The notes below the pieces were generated by a model, which worked only from the letters and a program-made list of their open reading frames with translations, did not search any database and was not told where the DNA came from. A stretch of 64,000 bases of DNA from Typhlomys cinereus (Eukaryota > Chordata > Mammalia > Rodentia > Platacanthomyidae), in contig JALPQD010000245.1 of the NCBI GenBank assembly GCA_023101885.1, forward strand, positions 2,650,286 to 2,714,285. The letters run 5' to 3'. The number at the start of each line of letters is the position of its first letter. Within the stretch, counting starts at the first letter, position 1. The position numbers and the translations under genes were made by a program. Below are positions 1 through 11,674 of the stretch, piece by piece.

Positions 1-772
1 CTCTTTCTTCCAATTTGAGTCTAGGAGACCAGCTCCCATTCCCTATTGGGAAAGAGAGTGCTACCTCTTTGGGGGACTAAAGTACAATTTGGGAAAAAGA
101 AATCTGCTCTGCACATACCCTCTGGAAACTGCAAAAGCCACCTGGGCATTAAGGTGCTCCTTAGCAACCTCCCCATGCAGACCCAGAGGCCAGCCAGAGT
201 TGGAGACGTTTGTATGATTTTCCTTGGGGGCAGAAGGGTGGAGAACCAACTCAGTCTGCTAATTGAAAGAATGAACGGTAACTAAGGAGCCACTTGAGAA
301 TGCTGTCGTATAAACACGATCCGTGTAAGAAAGTATTTCCTTAGGACTATTATTCAGAAAAAAAAGTGTCCCCCCATTCCTCTTGTCTGGGTCAGGAGGC
401 TTGTTATGAAAGATGCTGAGTTTTCCATCTGACGTATTCCCACCATCTCAGTTGTGCTAGTTTCTAGACCTGGAGAAGATTGCTTAGAATCTTATACAGA
501 TCCACAGTGAGGAAAAGCGTGATCATTTCTAACATCGCTTGTTAATGTTCTTAAAGACTGTGGAGAAGACAATTAGAGAGACTGCTTCTAACAACCACGC
601 CCATCTGTTCTCAAGATGAATTTATTAAATCCTAAGTAACTTTATTAGAATGCAGCCAAAATATTCAGTTATTTAATAGATAAGTACATCGGTTGGTAAT
701 TATTAGAATAGTCATATCCCTCTTTCAAGCCCAGTGAATTAATATGTTATTTTAAATTATTTTATTTACCAA
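1..772. other. Unique intergenic sequence
   Basis: No gene or clear repeat is seen. The part from about 600 to 760 is AT-rich and contains several TTATTA/TTAAT motifs. The short open frame at the left end has no recognisable protein similarity and an equally open opposite strand, so I treat it as chance. Confidence 0.5.
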
Positions 773-811
773 AGAGAGAGAGAGAGACAGAGAGAGACAG
801 AGAGAGAGACA
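773..811. repeat. (GA)n simple repeat
   Basis: Short run of GA dinucleotides with occasional GACA interruptions. Confidence 0.85.
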
Positions 812-1049
812 CTAGTCATGTATCTTAGCAGAGCAGCTGTTTGGCTTTAGAACTATTTTTTATTTTTATGTCATTGGATTAGAAATACTGTCAGACTGAC
901 ATTTCTTCTGGGTGCATGTTCTTAATAACTTATTCTCCGTCCCAGCACCTGCTTGGGATGGTATATGCCTAAGACGTTGAATAATGCTGTGGTGGTGATT
1001 GGTCTTGGCTCCTCTTTTCTTCAAAAGCGTCTTAAAAAATGAAAGAGTT

Positions 1050-1307
1050 GGAAAGGTCCAGAAAATGGCTCAATGGTAAAAGCACTTGCCATGTAAGTTT
1101 GACACTAGAATTTGATCCCCAGAACTCACCTAAGAAGCCTAATCTGGGGACACACATGCAGTCCCATAAAGAGAGATGGGAGACTTGTGGGCCAGCCGGG
1201 TGGGCGCACAGAGCAGCCCAGAGAAGAGACACCCTGCCTTGATGGATTGAAGGCAAGAACCCTCTTCTGACTTCCACTGGTGGGCCATGGATATGCCTAC
1301 CTGTTCA
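1050..1307 (+). mobile_element. Old B2-like SINE, plus orientation
   Basis: A degraded tRNA-like head (AAAATGGCTCAATGGTAAAAG, then a GATCC-type B box near 1115) is followed by a SINE body and runs straight into a (CA)n tract. The head differs from the young copies in this window, which suggests an older subfamily. Edges are approximate. Confidence 0.65.
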
Positions 1308-1860
1308 CACACACACACACACACACACACACATGCACACACACACACATGCATACACACACTCTCTCTCATACACACATTCACACACTTTCTCACACAC
1401 ACTCACACATCCATATATAGATTAAGGCATAAGCCATGTGTGTTCCATGGCAGGTCTGGACATACAAATACATACACATGCACACAATGAATACAGACAT
1501 AAACAAGTACACATAGATGTACACATGTATATAAGGACACATGCACCTTCATGTAGCTACCTACCTATACTTTCTCTCTCTCACACACACGTGTATACAC
1601 ATACAATAAATACATAATTACACAGACATATACACATGCACATATACATACATATATACCCATGTACCCACAATACAGGCACACATACACATACATATAC
1701 ATATGTGCACATAGATACACATACATGCACAGACATACTCACATAGACACAGACATAATGTACATATGCACATGTATACATGCACACGCATACATGAGCA
1801 TGCTTGCACACATAATACAAACACATCGTCATATATAGATACACATGTACACATATACTT
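1308..1860. repeat. Degenerate (CA)n / (CATA)n microsatellite
   Basis: About 550 bp of CA-rich sequence starting as pure (CA)n at the SINE 3' end and decaying into ACATACAT-type variants. It leaves both strands free of stops over long stretches, which produces spurious Cys/Val-rich and His/Thr-rich frames. Confidence 0.85.
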
Positions 1861-2149
1861 TCACACTTCCTTTCCGAAGAAGACTTCTGAGTCCCTGTGG
1901 ACAAACAAGCAAAGTGACATTTGCTGTACTGTGAAGTGAGTTCAGATTAATAGCCTCCCAGAGTGTGAAGACTGATGAAATCATGCCAGTCAGAAGAATT
2001 GATCACTCCTGACAACTTGCACAATGGTACCATTTTATAGGTGTGTGGTGAGTTCAGGTTTGGGAATCATTTGGTTATATGTCATCCGGGTCTGCGATAG
2101 CTTTCAGTAGAAAATCAAGAAGGCATGAGGGGGGAGGGGCAGGGGGACA

Positions 2150-2266
2150 GAGGGAGAAGGAGAGCGACAGAGAGAGAGGGAGAGAGAGAGAGACAGGGAG
2201 AGACAGAGAGAGAGGGAGAGAGACACGGGGGAGAGAGAGACAGAGAGAAATTGAGAGAGAGTCTAA
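2150..2266. repeat. (GA)n purine tract
   Basis: About 115 bp of GAGAGACAGAG-type sequence. The Arg/Glu-rich frames across it are translation of the repeat and not genes. Confidence 0.85.
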
Positions 2267-2957
2267 GAGATGCATTTCCAGTGAATCAGGTGCCTTCCTG
2301 TCAACTTTGATTTTTAGTTAAATGTGAACAACAATGATATTAAAAAGAGAACCAAGAAGCATAGACTTTGAGGTCAGAGATAAAACGTGCACGTGAGAAG
2401 ACATACGAAGAGATACGCTCTCCTCAGTGACATGCTGCCTCTCTTCCTCCTGCCTATCAGTCCAAGACTGCAATCCATGGCAAGCTGCTATCCACATTTA
2501 GGGCAAGTTTCCCCACCTCAAGCAATCCAATCTAGAAACTTCTTCCCAGACAGCAGAACTTCAGTAAAGACCAGTAAGGACCAGTAGGGACCAGTCATCT
2601 CAGGAGGTGTCTGCCTCTGCCCCTTTTACTCCTTCATCCTCCTCTTCCTCCTCTCTCCACAGGAGAGGGAGAGCATTCTGCTAGCAGGGATGTAGGCCAC
2701 GCCTCCTTCTGCTCAGCTTTCCCCTTCCTTTCCAGGGCTTAAGATAGATGCAAAGCGGTCTTACAATCCTCAAGGTTCTGTGATGGACTGGAGAGAGACA
2801 GTCTGCTGGCCCAATCCAGTCTTTGCTCAATTTCAGGACAGTTGGTGAGCTAAAAAAAAAAAAAAGGTTAAAAAAAGCCCCATTTTAAATGGCTGAAAAA
2901 ACTCCAGTGAAGAGCATTCGTGGCATGTGAAAATGATATGAAATGCAAATGCCAGTA
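2267..2957. other. Unique sequence with a small 12-bp tandem repeat
   Basis: No gene seen. At about 2566-2600 the unit GACCAGTAAGGA is repeated roughly three times with small changes. A pyrimidine-rich stretch lies at 2620-2660. Confidence 0.45.
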
Positions 2958-3050
2958 CTTACAAATAAAGTTTCCTTGGCATACCACTGTGCCGTCTGGG
3001 AAGTACTTTCTATGACTGCCATGGTGTGCTATGGTGCCGTTGATAAGTCC
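2958..3050 (+). mobile_element. Ancient hAT-type DNA transposon fragment
   Basis: The text AAATAAAGTTTCCTTGG followed by a CTATGACTGCCATGG-like segment and TGGTGCCGTTGATAAG resembles the widespread eutherian nonautonomous hAT (Charlie-group) element that carries AATAAAGTTTTATTGG and CTATGGCTGC. A second fragment of the same family lies at 17930-18015. Family assignment is from memory of the consensus. Confidence 0.55.
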
Positions 3051-3545
3051 TATTTAAGACCCTCGTGCAGCTCAGAATGCCAGAGCCCTGTACCATCTGA
3101 CCTGTTCCAGAAGAGCAGTGGGCCAGCTCCCCCGATGCCCGCCGAGGAGGCCTTGCTGCGCGCTTACATTCCTGTTCTCCCAGCAGACGCTGCGTCATTG
3201 ACCCTGAAGCCGGTGGTCCTCCCCACTCAGCAGCTTGCTTCCCTCCTTCGGCTCCTGTGAACATCTGAACATCTGTACTGTCTCCCTCCACCCCTGTTCT
3301 GGCCATACGGTCAGACATGATCTTTCTACCCAGACCTTCTGACATCCTATTTAAAAAGACAAACTGGAAAACAGGCATCTCTTCACCCACCGCATCCTGG
3401 GGGATGCCTTTAGGTACCTCCTAACACATGCACACAGATGAACTTTGCGGGTCATGAACCCTTCGAGGCTCTAAGGACTGCATCTATCTACCACAAGTAC
3501 CATCTGAGAACTCCCTCCTCCTCCTCCTCCTCATCCTCCTTCTCC
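3051..3545. other. Unique sequence ending in a (CTC)n run
   Basis: No recognisable gene. Both strands carry open frames of about 100 codons across 3010-3390, with no protein family recognisable in either. A CTC trinucleotide run closes the segment at about 3510-3540. Confidence 0.4.
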
Positions 3546-3650
3546 TGGAGACAGGTCTCTGCTGACCCTAGAGCTCACCATCATCCACATCAGCCCCCCA
3601 AATGCTGGGCTTACAGGTATGCTTTGGCGTACCCGGGGTTCCTTCCAATT
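3546..3650 (-). mobile_element. B1 (7SL-derived) SINE fragment, minus orientation
   Basis: GAGACAGGTCTCTGCTGACC followed by AATGCTGGGCTTACAGGTATG is the reverse-strand signature of a B1/Alu-type monomer (the CCTGTAATCCCAGCA region read backwards). Confidence 0.7.
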
Positions 3651-4534
3651 CCTCCTCCAAATGTCCTTTGAAGAAAAGGTGTTGCTTTCCCCCTCATTGG
3701 CTTTAAATCCTAGCTCATGGAGTATCTTCTCCAGAAAGTCCACGAGCTAGTGTGTTTAAAAGCCATAAGCCTCCTTTTCCACTCTCCTGGGCTGAGGCGG
3801 TTTGGATCTAAAGCCTGGGGTTGGGTGAAATGTGCACGCGCTGATCTTTTCAAAATGCAAATTTGCTCGCACGGCCCTACCCTGTTCCCTCTGAAATACT
3901 TGTGGTTTCTTGCCGTTTGGAGAGAGAACATGGATCACACGTCCCCAAGAGTCTCATGACCACACACGTTCTGCTGTGTCTCTGAATCTCCAACTACATC
4001 TCTTGCTCTAACCCCGTGACTCGATTTAAATGAACCAGTTGCTCTGAGTTTTCAAGCGCTGCCTGCTCCCCTGTGCCACGGGGTCCTGCACACACTTACT
4101 CCTGTCTGAGAAGCTCCTCGTTTCTCCACCTTTCATCCGGCCGTCTCCGTGGGAGTCTTCTCTGTCGAGTTCCTTGTCCTGGGATGGCCGGGCTCAATCT
4201 TGCTTGCCTTTCTCATCACGACTACACAGCACCTGGCTACTCGAGGGAGGGGGTTTACTTGGGCTCATGGTGCAGGGGTGGGAAGCAGGCATATGATGGG
4301 CGCTTGTCACCTCACCTCCACGGGAAGCAGAGCCGGGTGGGGTGACAATCCCGTCTTCCTGTTCCGGTGCCATGGTAACTGCCAGCTGGGTCCCCTGTCC
4401 CCAGAAGCCCACGGCCTCTGAACACAGTGCCACTACCTGGGGAGTGTCTCCAACGTTGATGATAAACTTCCGTGACTGTTACATATGGTTTGTGCTGCAT
4501 ATGATTCCTAAATAACGAGCTGCCTACAGTTATA
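3651..4534. other. Unique intergenic sequence
   Basis: About 880 bp with no clear repeat or gene. Short open frames occur on both strands, none with a recognisable product. Confidence 0.4.
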
Positions 4535-5095
4535 GCCACCACCACTACCACCATCATCATCACCACCATCAGCATCACCACGACCACCAGCACCACCACC
4601 ACCATCATCATAACCATTAGCATCCCAACAGCATTACCACCACTATGGTACCACCATCATCACTATCATTACCATCATCAACACCATAATCACCATCATA
4701 TGTCACCACTACCATCACCACCATCATCATCATCATATATCACCACCATTATCAACTGTCGACATCACATCATCACCATCACCATCATCATCATTAACAC
4801 CATCATCATCACCACCACAATTATCATGTGTAACTACTATCATCATCACCACTGTCAACATCACAACATTGTCATCACCGCCATCAGCATCCCATCATCA
4901 CCATCATCATTGTCGCCTTCATCACCATCAGAATGACTGTCATCATCACTATCACCATCATCATCACCACCACCATCATCATGTATCACTATCATCACCA
5001 CCATCGACATCACATTATCATCACCATCATCACAATCATCATCATATCATCACCATCATCATCATCACCTTCATCAACATCAATGACTGTCATCA
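4535..5095. repeat. Long (ATC/ACC)n trinucleotide tract
   Basis: About 560 bp of CATCATCACCACC-type trinucleotides with scattered interruptions. Forward frames read as poly-His/Ile/Ser, reverse frames as poly-Met/Val/Asp. No coding signal beyond the repeat. Confidence 0.95.
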
Positions 5096-5505
5096 CTACT
5101 CCCGCCCGTCCAGTGGTCTCCCCATAGGCCAGTCCCTGAACCATCAGCAGCCCTGCTTCGTTCTCACTGTATCTTTGGCCAGCCCAGGGATGCTCCTGCT
5201 CAATCCACGTCAGCACTTGAGGGGCAGTTTCTCTTTTGCTCGCAGCGAACTCTTTCTTCCCCCTGCTCGGCTAAACTGTTTGATCGTGGCCTCAGCTGCA
5301 CCCATCAATAATTAAGTGAAACATCTCACCGCCTGTCTCTTTGGATTTGCTTTCTAATTCCTAGAGGGGAAAAACATTTAAGAAATAGTCAAGTAAAAGT
5401 CAGTTACCATTCAAAGATGAATTTCCACGGGAATTGGAATGAGCATGTACAAGATCGCCAAGAATAATGTACTCTAAGAGGGATGGAGATGGATGTACTT
5501 CTCTA
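5096..5505. other. Unique intergenic sequence
   Basis: No gene or clear repeat. AT content rises towards the right end. Confidence 0.4.
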
Positions 5506-5537
5506 GGTATATATATATATATAATGGTGTGTGTTAG

Positions 5538-5574
<37 letters not shown>
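5506..5574. repeat. (TA)n followed by (CT)n
   Basis: A short TATATATA run at about 5508-5523 is followed by a pure (CT)n run at about 5538-5572. Confidence 0.9.
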
Positions 5575-5575
<1 letters not shown>

Positions 5576-5714
5576 GGGACTGTTTTCCTTTACCTCTTTT
5601 CACCTTACTTTTTACACAGACCAGTTTTGATGTGACTCTTCACATCTGGACCTCACTAATTCAGCAGAATAATGGGCCAGCACGCTCCGGGGATCTTCTG
5701 TCTCTGCCTCCCCG

Positions 5715-5975
5715 GGTGCTGTAGTTACCTTCCTTTCTGCTGCTGTGAGATAAAGCTCAGATACAATACCATCCATTATGGTGGAAAAGGCCTGGCAGGA
5801 AGCAGAGGCTGGAAGTGCCTTGTTCAGGTCACTGCAGTCATTGTGGAGGCAGAGAGAACAACAAACTGCAGAAGCAAGGCTGACCCATGAGAAATTCAAG
5901 TCCTGACCCCTGTGACCTGCCTTCCTCCAGCAAGACTTCACCTCCATTAATCCTAACCTTAACCCTAGCGAAGGA
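5715..5975 (-). mobile_element. Possible MaLR-type LTR fragment, minus orientation
   Basis: GCTGCTGTGAGATAAAG near the left end and a segment with CTTCCTCCAGCAAGACTTCACC near 5920 resemble the reverse strand of rodent MaLR LTRs. The same architecture recurs at 46555-46908. Family not certain. Confidence 0.4.
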
Positions 5976-6039
5976 TGCAGACGCCTGAGCTTGTGGGGGA
6001 AGCTCACATTCACACAGTGAATCAGTACCAGGGTCACAG

Positions 6040-6140
6040 GCACGGGCACCATGCCCAGCCTCTCATACGGCTGCCGGGGATCTGAACGTGGGTCCTCATG
6101 CTTGTGGGGCAAGCACTTCACCAGCAGAGCCAGTCCATGT
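6040..6140 (-). mobile_element. SINE head fragment, minus orientation
   Basis: GGGGATCTGAACGTGGGTCC, then GGCAAGCACTTCACCAGCAG, is the reverse complement of the tRNA-like head of the B2-like SINE. The body is missing. Confidence 0.6.
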
Positions 6141-6255
6141 ATTCTTAAAGAACATGTTATCAGTACAAAATATAAATACAACTTTCCCTAGAACCTGTGA
6201 AAGTCATGAGGAAATATTGTCCATCAAAGCCATGTATGACTTCATAAAATAACAG

Positions 6256-6542
6256 TTTAGGGGCCGACAAGATGGCTCAGCGGTTAAACCTTTGCCTCAC
6301 AAAGCAAGAGGACCTGAGTTCAGATCTCCAGAGCTCACATAAAAATATCAGGTAGAAATGGCAATGGTCTACACTTCTGGTCCTGAAAAGTGGAGTATGG
6401 GAAACCCTAGAACGAAACAATAGGAAGGTAGAGTAATCCAGGATAATTCCTGAAGTTCACCCTTGGGTCTTCACAGACACATATTCAAGTGCCCTCTGAC
6501 ACACACACACACACACATGTTCACACCAAAAAAACCCCTCAC
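6256..6542 (+). mobile_element. B2-like SINE, plus orientation
   Basis: The head starts at GGGGCCGACAAGATGGCTCAG and is followed by a full body (ATCCAGGATAATTCCTGAAG near 6437, then GTGCCCTCTGACAC) and a short (CA)n. The direct repeat AAAATAACAG at 6246-6255 and 6543-6552 is a good target-site duplication. Confidence 0.85.
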
Positions 6543-6552
6543 AAAATAACAG

Positions 6553-7717
6553 CTGAAATTAGTCATAAGCTTAGTGAATTCTTAATAGCGAATATATAAC
6601 TCAAAAAGGACAAATCTCAGTGAAGGAGGGTAATAGAAATGTGTGAGCCATTCATGCCTCGGTATAATGCCTGTCTAGTAGCTGTTCTCCCTCTGAGGCA
6701 CGGGGTGTCTAAGGTTTCTGAGGCAGATGGGGGAGCATATTGATCCTGAGCTATCCTCAATCTTCAAGTCTTCTAGCCGAGCCCCCCACTTCTGCCTTTG
6801 CCCTAACCTAAGTCTAAACAGTTATGCCCAGGTGTGAATGGACCTCATATCCTGCTGTGGGGGACAGGGACCGAGCAGGAAGATGAGTTGAGTAATTGCT
6901 GCTCATTAGAGTTTGGGAGGGGGGATGTGCAGGGTGAGCCTGCAACTCCCTAGCTAAGGGAGCCATTCTGTCTGTCTGTCTTCCTGAGTTGCTACTAATT
7001 GTCCATCTCGTCTCCCTTTGTATCTTTCCTGCCTCTTCCCTCATGAAATAACCCCAGGCCATCTGTGCTGTGTTGATGCCTGGCTAGCTTGGTCTGGTTA
7101 ACCATTTCAAGAAATGTCCTCTTCTGTCTCTTCAGCAGGGAACAGTAAGCGCATCCCCCTTACATCTGAATTCAACGCCCCGGACGCAGACCAGCGCATC
7201 ACCCACAGGCACGATGGGATGTGTTACATCCAACGCATGAGCCGGGGGTAATTTGCAGACCTGTGTGTTTACATCTCACGTCTGGAGTCAAGCCGTTAGG
7301 ATCTTTATTATAGCTTGGAATGATCTGGCATAAAATCGATGGTCCCATATGTTTCTGGTAATAAAACTTTCTGGGAATCATAGAGTCATGGGCTGCCATC
7401 GGGCAGACTTCCCGCTGTGGCCTGCTGGGCACTGAGATAAAGATACGCTTCTCCTTTATCTCCGTGCGCTTTGCTCCACAAGCACAAAGCATCGCCTGAT
7501 AACTGCACACCCCACTGAGTATCCGGTTTTTGTGTTGAGGGCTAAATCGATACAGTAAGTGATTAAACACAGCCCGGAAGTGCCAGTCATGGGTCAATTC
7601 ATTGAGGAGGGAGCTTGGGGAAAACGGGATGCGTCTGAGCCCAAGGACACTAGGATTCTGATCCTGGCGCCACTGTGGAGGGTTCCTTTCCATCTTCTCA
7701 GGTGCATCATGGGAGGC
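6553..7717. other. Unique intergenic sequence
   Basis: About 1.16 kb with no clear repeat. An open frame of 182 codons runs on the minus strand at 7199-7747, but it overlaps the adjacent LTR, shows no family resemblance and has no splice or promoter context. I treat it as chance. Confidence 0.4.
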
Positions 7718-8130
7718 TGCCGTGGTTTGAATAAGGTGTACCCCCACAGGCTCATGTGTTTGATTCCTTAGCTGATGTCAATGTTTGGGAACCTTGGAGC
7801 ACTTTTGAGGTGGAGGCCTTGCTGGAGAAATGTGATCACATTTCTGTGAAATGCTGGCATATCACTGTAGAGGGTGGGAAAGTATGTGTGTGTGTGGGGG
7901 GGGGTTGAGGTTTAGTAACTAAGCCCAACTTCCTGTCCATTTGCTCTGGTTCTCTCTGCCTCCTGATGTCTGCTGAACCAGCCACTTCCTTCAGCCCCCA
8001 GCCATGCCCTGCTATGTGATTTCTTAATGGACTATATTCTCTCTGGGACCATAAGCCAAATAAATCTCCCTTTCTTTCTTGGGTTGTGCACAGGTGCTGT
8101 CTCATAGCAGCGAGAGAAGAGTAGCTACAC
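7718..8130 (+). mobile_element. MaLR (ORR1/MT-like) solo LTR, plus orientation
   Basis: The left end TGCCGTGGTTTGAATAAGG and the following CACAGGCTCATGTGTTTGAT match the start of rodent MaLR LTRs. Near the right end CATAAGCCAAATAAATCTCCC supplies an AATAAA polyadenylation signal, as expected in the R region. Length about 410 bp. I see no clean target-site duplication. No internal retroviral sequence is attached. Confidence 0.75.
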
Positions 8131-8284
8131 AGAGATGAATCTGGCAAGTCCTAAGGTCCCGCTCCACGCGGCAGCTCTGTTATACACTCTCTGTTATACA
8201 CTCTCTGTATTTAAAGCATGTTGAGAGATGAAGCTGCTCCCCCGAATGTACCCTAAGAGAAGCAGATGGGATTATTTTCCTCCC
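8131..8284. other. Unique spacer with a short tandem duplication
   Basis: The unit TGTTATACACTCTC is present twice in tandem at about 8178-8206. Nothing else recognised. Confidence 0.5.
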
Positions 8285-8397
8285 TTTTTTGAGACTGGAT
8301 TTCATGTGCCCCAGGCTACATGTCACTGACGATGACCTTGAACTCCTCTTCCTCCATCTCCATCTTTGAGTTGGGATCCCAGGGCTGTGCCCACCAT
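8285..8397 (-). mobile_element. B1 SINE, minus orientation
   Basis: TTTTTTGAGACTGGATTTC, then CCCAGGCTACATG, then CCTTGAACTCCTC and GGGATCCCAGGGCTGTGCCC, is the reverse strand of a B1 monomer, diverged. Confidence 0.75.
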
Positions 8398-8685
8398 TCC
8401 GGGTGGGAATTGCTTTGTATACAGTACAGTGCAGCCAATAAACCTATTGCCAGGGCAACAATGAATGTCACAGATCATCACGCCAGAAAGAGTTCCAAGT
8501 AGTATATCCTGAAATTGTTTTGCAAAGAAAAAAAGAAAACATATGCAGGTAGGAAATAAGTAAGAGTAATGAGTACTGCGTATTTCCAGTTAATTTACAG
8601 AAGACATTTACTTTATATGTAATATTTTTTTTCAGTGTTTTAAAAATTTTGTAGACTCTAGGTATTTTTAGAAATTCTTTCTCTA

Positions 8686-8880
8686 GCTGGTGATGTGACT
8701 CTACGGGTAGAGTGCTTGTCTTGCATACATGAGGCTCTGGATTCAGTTCCCGGTACCATACAGAACCAGGCAGGGTGGCACATGCCAGTAATCCCACCAC
8801 ATGATGGGCAGAGGCTGGAGGCTGAGAGGTTCTAAGTCATCCTCAGCAACATATTGACTCGTGACTGGATTTGTAAAACG
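8686..8880 (+). mobile_element. B4-type SINE (tRNA/ID head fused to B1)
   Basis: An ID-like head (GGTAGAGTGCTTGTCTTGCA, B box GATTCAGTTCCC) is followed directly by a B1-like part (GGTGGCACATGCCAGTAATC, then GGCAGAGGCTGGAGGCTGAG). That order is the B4 composite structure. Confidence 0.75.
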
Positions 8881-9223
8881 TAACTTTCCAAAAGAGCAGG
8901 CTCTTAGCTAGTGACATGGGTTTTGACCCCAGGTTACCTGGGGCAGGGAACAGTGTAGGTGACAGACAGAGAGATCCAGAGCTCTGGGTCAGGCACCAGG
9001 TTCAGTTGGGGCTGTGGTGCTTTAAGTGGGTGGTGGTGGTCAGGGTTCCAGAAAACCAAACAAGATAGTTCAAGTGTCCGACTTAGGAGTCTTGGACTAC
9101 ATGCAGCCAGGGGTAGCAGTGGATGAAGCTTGCACAATATCATAAAATTATTCAAAACAGAGTAAGGTCATTTTGTAATTCCATCATGCCAGTCTGCAGC
9201 ATTGTGGATAACAATGTTGTGCT
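8881..9223. other. Unique spacer
   Basis: No gene or confident repeat. A GTGGTGGTGGT run lies near 9030. Confidence 0.4.
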
Positions 9224-9508
9224 TGGGGCTGGAGAGGTGGCTCAGGGGTTAAGCCTCTGCCTTGCAGGTGGAAGGTCCTGAGTTTGGACCCCACGTATAG
9301 ATGCCAGGTGGAAGTGGGGACAGCCTGCATTTCTGATCCTGGTAGGGCGGAGCCTGTGAATCCTGGGGCAGAGTAAACAAGGAGGAGGTGGAAGTGGTCC
9401 ATGGTGGTTCCTAAATTTGCTCGTGGTTCTACACACACACACACACACACACACACAACACACACACACATACAACTGAATAAATAAAAACAAATTAAGA
9501 AAAACCAG
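9224..9508 (+). mobile_element. Young B2-like SINE with target-site duplication
   Basis: The head GGGGCTGGAGAGGTGGCTCA is intact, followed by A/B boxes, a CpG-rich body, (CA)n at about 9431-9470 and a GAATAAATAAA tail. The direct repeat TGTTGTGCT at 9215-9223 and 9509-9517 marks the insertion. Low divergence from the copies at 24003, 32328 and 35112 suggests one recently active subfamily. Confidence 0.9.
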
Positions 9509-9621
9509 TGTTGTGCTGCTGTTTCCAAAGACTAAACACGTGTGATAGCACTGTATTCCACTGTAGCACAAGCATGTCCTTCAGGGCTATTGGTCTCTAT
9601 TCACTGTTCCTTATCAGGGGC

Positions 9622-10046
9622 TGTCATAGTTACGCACAGGTGTCAACTTGACAGTTGAGGGTTTGAGCTCTGGACACATTTGTAGAGAATTAGTGGTTGA
9701 GTTAAGCTCAGAGCAAACCTGTAAGGAGATTGTCTAGCTGATAGGGAAGGCCCAGCCCATGGTGGGTGGGACTAGGTCCTGAAATAAATCATGGAGAGCT
9801 GGTTGAGAGAGTCAGCATCCTTCTGTGCACTTGCCAGACATGCTGGTCTGGCAAGTAAGGATTATCCGTCTCTCAGCCATTACGTAGAGATGGTGTGGCC
9901 AATTCCCTTGGCCCTGGTGTTGATGTGTGCTCTCCCGTCAAGCTGGACTGAGAATTGTAAGCAGGAATCGTAAGAGAGAATAAATCCTTGTTCCCTTAAG
10001 CTATTTGAAGGTCATTTATCAGCAGCCATGCAGGCAAACTGCAACA
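9622..10046 (+). mobile_element. Solo LTR (MaLR/ERVL-like family A), plus
   Basis: The element begins TGTCATAGTT and ends AACTGCAACA, so it has TG...CA termini. It is 425 bp long and carries GAGAATAAATCC (AATAAA) about 70 bp before its end. Flanks GGGGC and GGTGC are a 5-bp target-site duplication with one mismatch. Five-base duplications fit ERVL/MaLR integrases. At least seven more copies occur in this window. The repeat-library name is unknown to me. Confidence 0.8.
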
Positions 10047-11674
10047 GGTGCACATTCGCCTCTACTGTGATTCTGTCTTGGGCCCCCCCATCAGAGGCAC
10101 CCCATCTTTCGTTCCAATAGTCACGTTCAAAGGATGGTTCTGTCTCCGTTGCCCTACGTTGTTGACTGGTCTTTGGGGACAAGGCCGGTCCTGCCACTTC
10201 TGGAACATGAGCACGTGCTGGACAGAAATGCAGTGGGTCTTCAAGTCGGCGTTCAAAGCTCAAAGAAGATCTGGGGCATTGATTTCCAAACTCTTCTTAT
10301 GCATTTAAAAAATGTCTCTGTCCCCATCCCTCTCTATTTTGATAGCATCTGGCTTTGCTAAGACTAGCTGTAACTCCCAGGTTCAAATGATCCCCCTGCC
10401 TCAGCCTCCCAAGTAGTTGGGACAACATGCCTCCAAGGTCTGTCACTCAAGAGCCCTATGCCTGAGCTAATGATACACGGGTGACTCATGAAGTCAGTAT
10501 CAAGATAAAGTCTATCACCATCTGCTTGTCTCTCAAACTAGTCTTCTCCAGCACGGCTCTTCTATGAAGCAGGTTCTTTAAATGGTCTTTCCCACTCTGG
10601 GATTAGATCCAGCTGCGTGTGTTCATGTTTTAGGAGCTTCCTAGTCCTCTGCAAAGCTGTGTGTGAAAGAAAGAAGATTGGCTGCCTGTCACTTTAACTC
10701 CAAAGAGCAAACCAGGGTAAGAAAGAGTGAAAAGAAACCAGCTTTGATTAATACTTCCAGCTTAGCCTTGTGCTCGGATAGATTTCTAAAAAGAAAAGCA
10801 CAACGGTACTCTGATAAACCCAGCATTCTTACGGTAGGCCTACGCCCCCAACAGTCCAGCTCTGCTGTCTCTTGGGAACAACACAATAGTGTCGTTTTAC
10901 CTGATGCAAGACTTTCTTGGGCTTTGTGGATTTCAAGTGCCTGTTTATTCTCTTCACTCTCTCCAGTGAGGCTCGCTCTTAAAAACAGCAAAAAAGAAAT
11001 TGTAACCAACGGCTTAGTAAATATGCAGGTCATTTCTCCCTTCTCATCTTTGAGAAGATCCTGTAGCAAATTAGCCAATCCCTCCCCCTACTCCCCCACC
11101 AAGGCACTGAAAGCAGAATTATCTGCTCAGGTAGGTGTGGAGCTGCCGAGGCCCCTCTGAGCAGTACCTAACATCTGGAATCCAGACCGTTGCCCGAGTG
11201 CGGAGGGAGCAAGCTATGTTACTGACGAAGCTGTGCTCATGAAAGTTTCCAGGATAGCCAGTGAGTCTATTTGACTGCTCAGATTCCTACCATCTTGTAG
11301 GACTCCCGCTTCCTGCTCCCGCAATCTTGAAAAGGAACAACAGGTGTGGTGAAGCAATCGGGGACATTATCCTCTGCATAGATTTCGTCGGCTAAAGGCA
11401 CTTGGTTTGACCACAGAGCCCTTTGATAGGCAGCAAATGTTTGCCTGCCTAAAATTCCACCCAAACAGAAATTTCAGGGTGAATCCTGACCTTGACGTTT
11501 GTAAGGACGAGATTGTTTTCCAGTGCTTTCTATGTTTCCTCTGACTCACCAAAGCCTGGGTTACATGCGGTTCGTACAGCTTTAGGATTTTGCACTTGTA
11601 CCTAAATCACAAGGTTTAGTGTCTCCTCAGCCTCTGCACAGATGCGCGCTGCAGTAATTGCGAGCTGACCAGGA
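10047..11674. other. Mostly unique intergenic sequence
   Basis: About 1.6 kb with few repeats. At 10663-11160 the plus strand is open for 165 codons while the minus strand is open for 129 codons over 10689-11078. Neither product resembles a family I know, and double-strand openness argues against either being coding. Confidence 0.4.
10366..10436 (-). mobile_element. 7SL-type SINE fragment, minus orientation
   Basis: TGTAACTCCCAGGTTCAAAT and CCTGCCTCAGCCTCCCAAGT, read backwards, are the classic Alu/B1 monomer body. Confidence 0.65.

Noticed and set aside
4535..5095. Possible CRISPR-like or satellite array
   Set aside because: Simple trinucleotide repeat without spacers or constant repeat units.
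5940..5975. CCTAACCTTAACCCTAGC telomere-like stretch
   Set aside because: Only about three imperfect units; likely chance within LTR-like sequence.
9224..9300. tRNA-like A and B boxes of the SINE heads as tRNA genes
   Set aside because: The heads are part of dispersed SINEs followed by a common body and tail; they do not fold as complete tRNAs with an acceptor stem at both ends.
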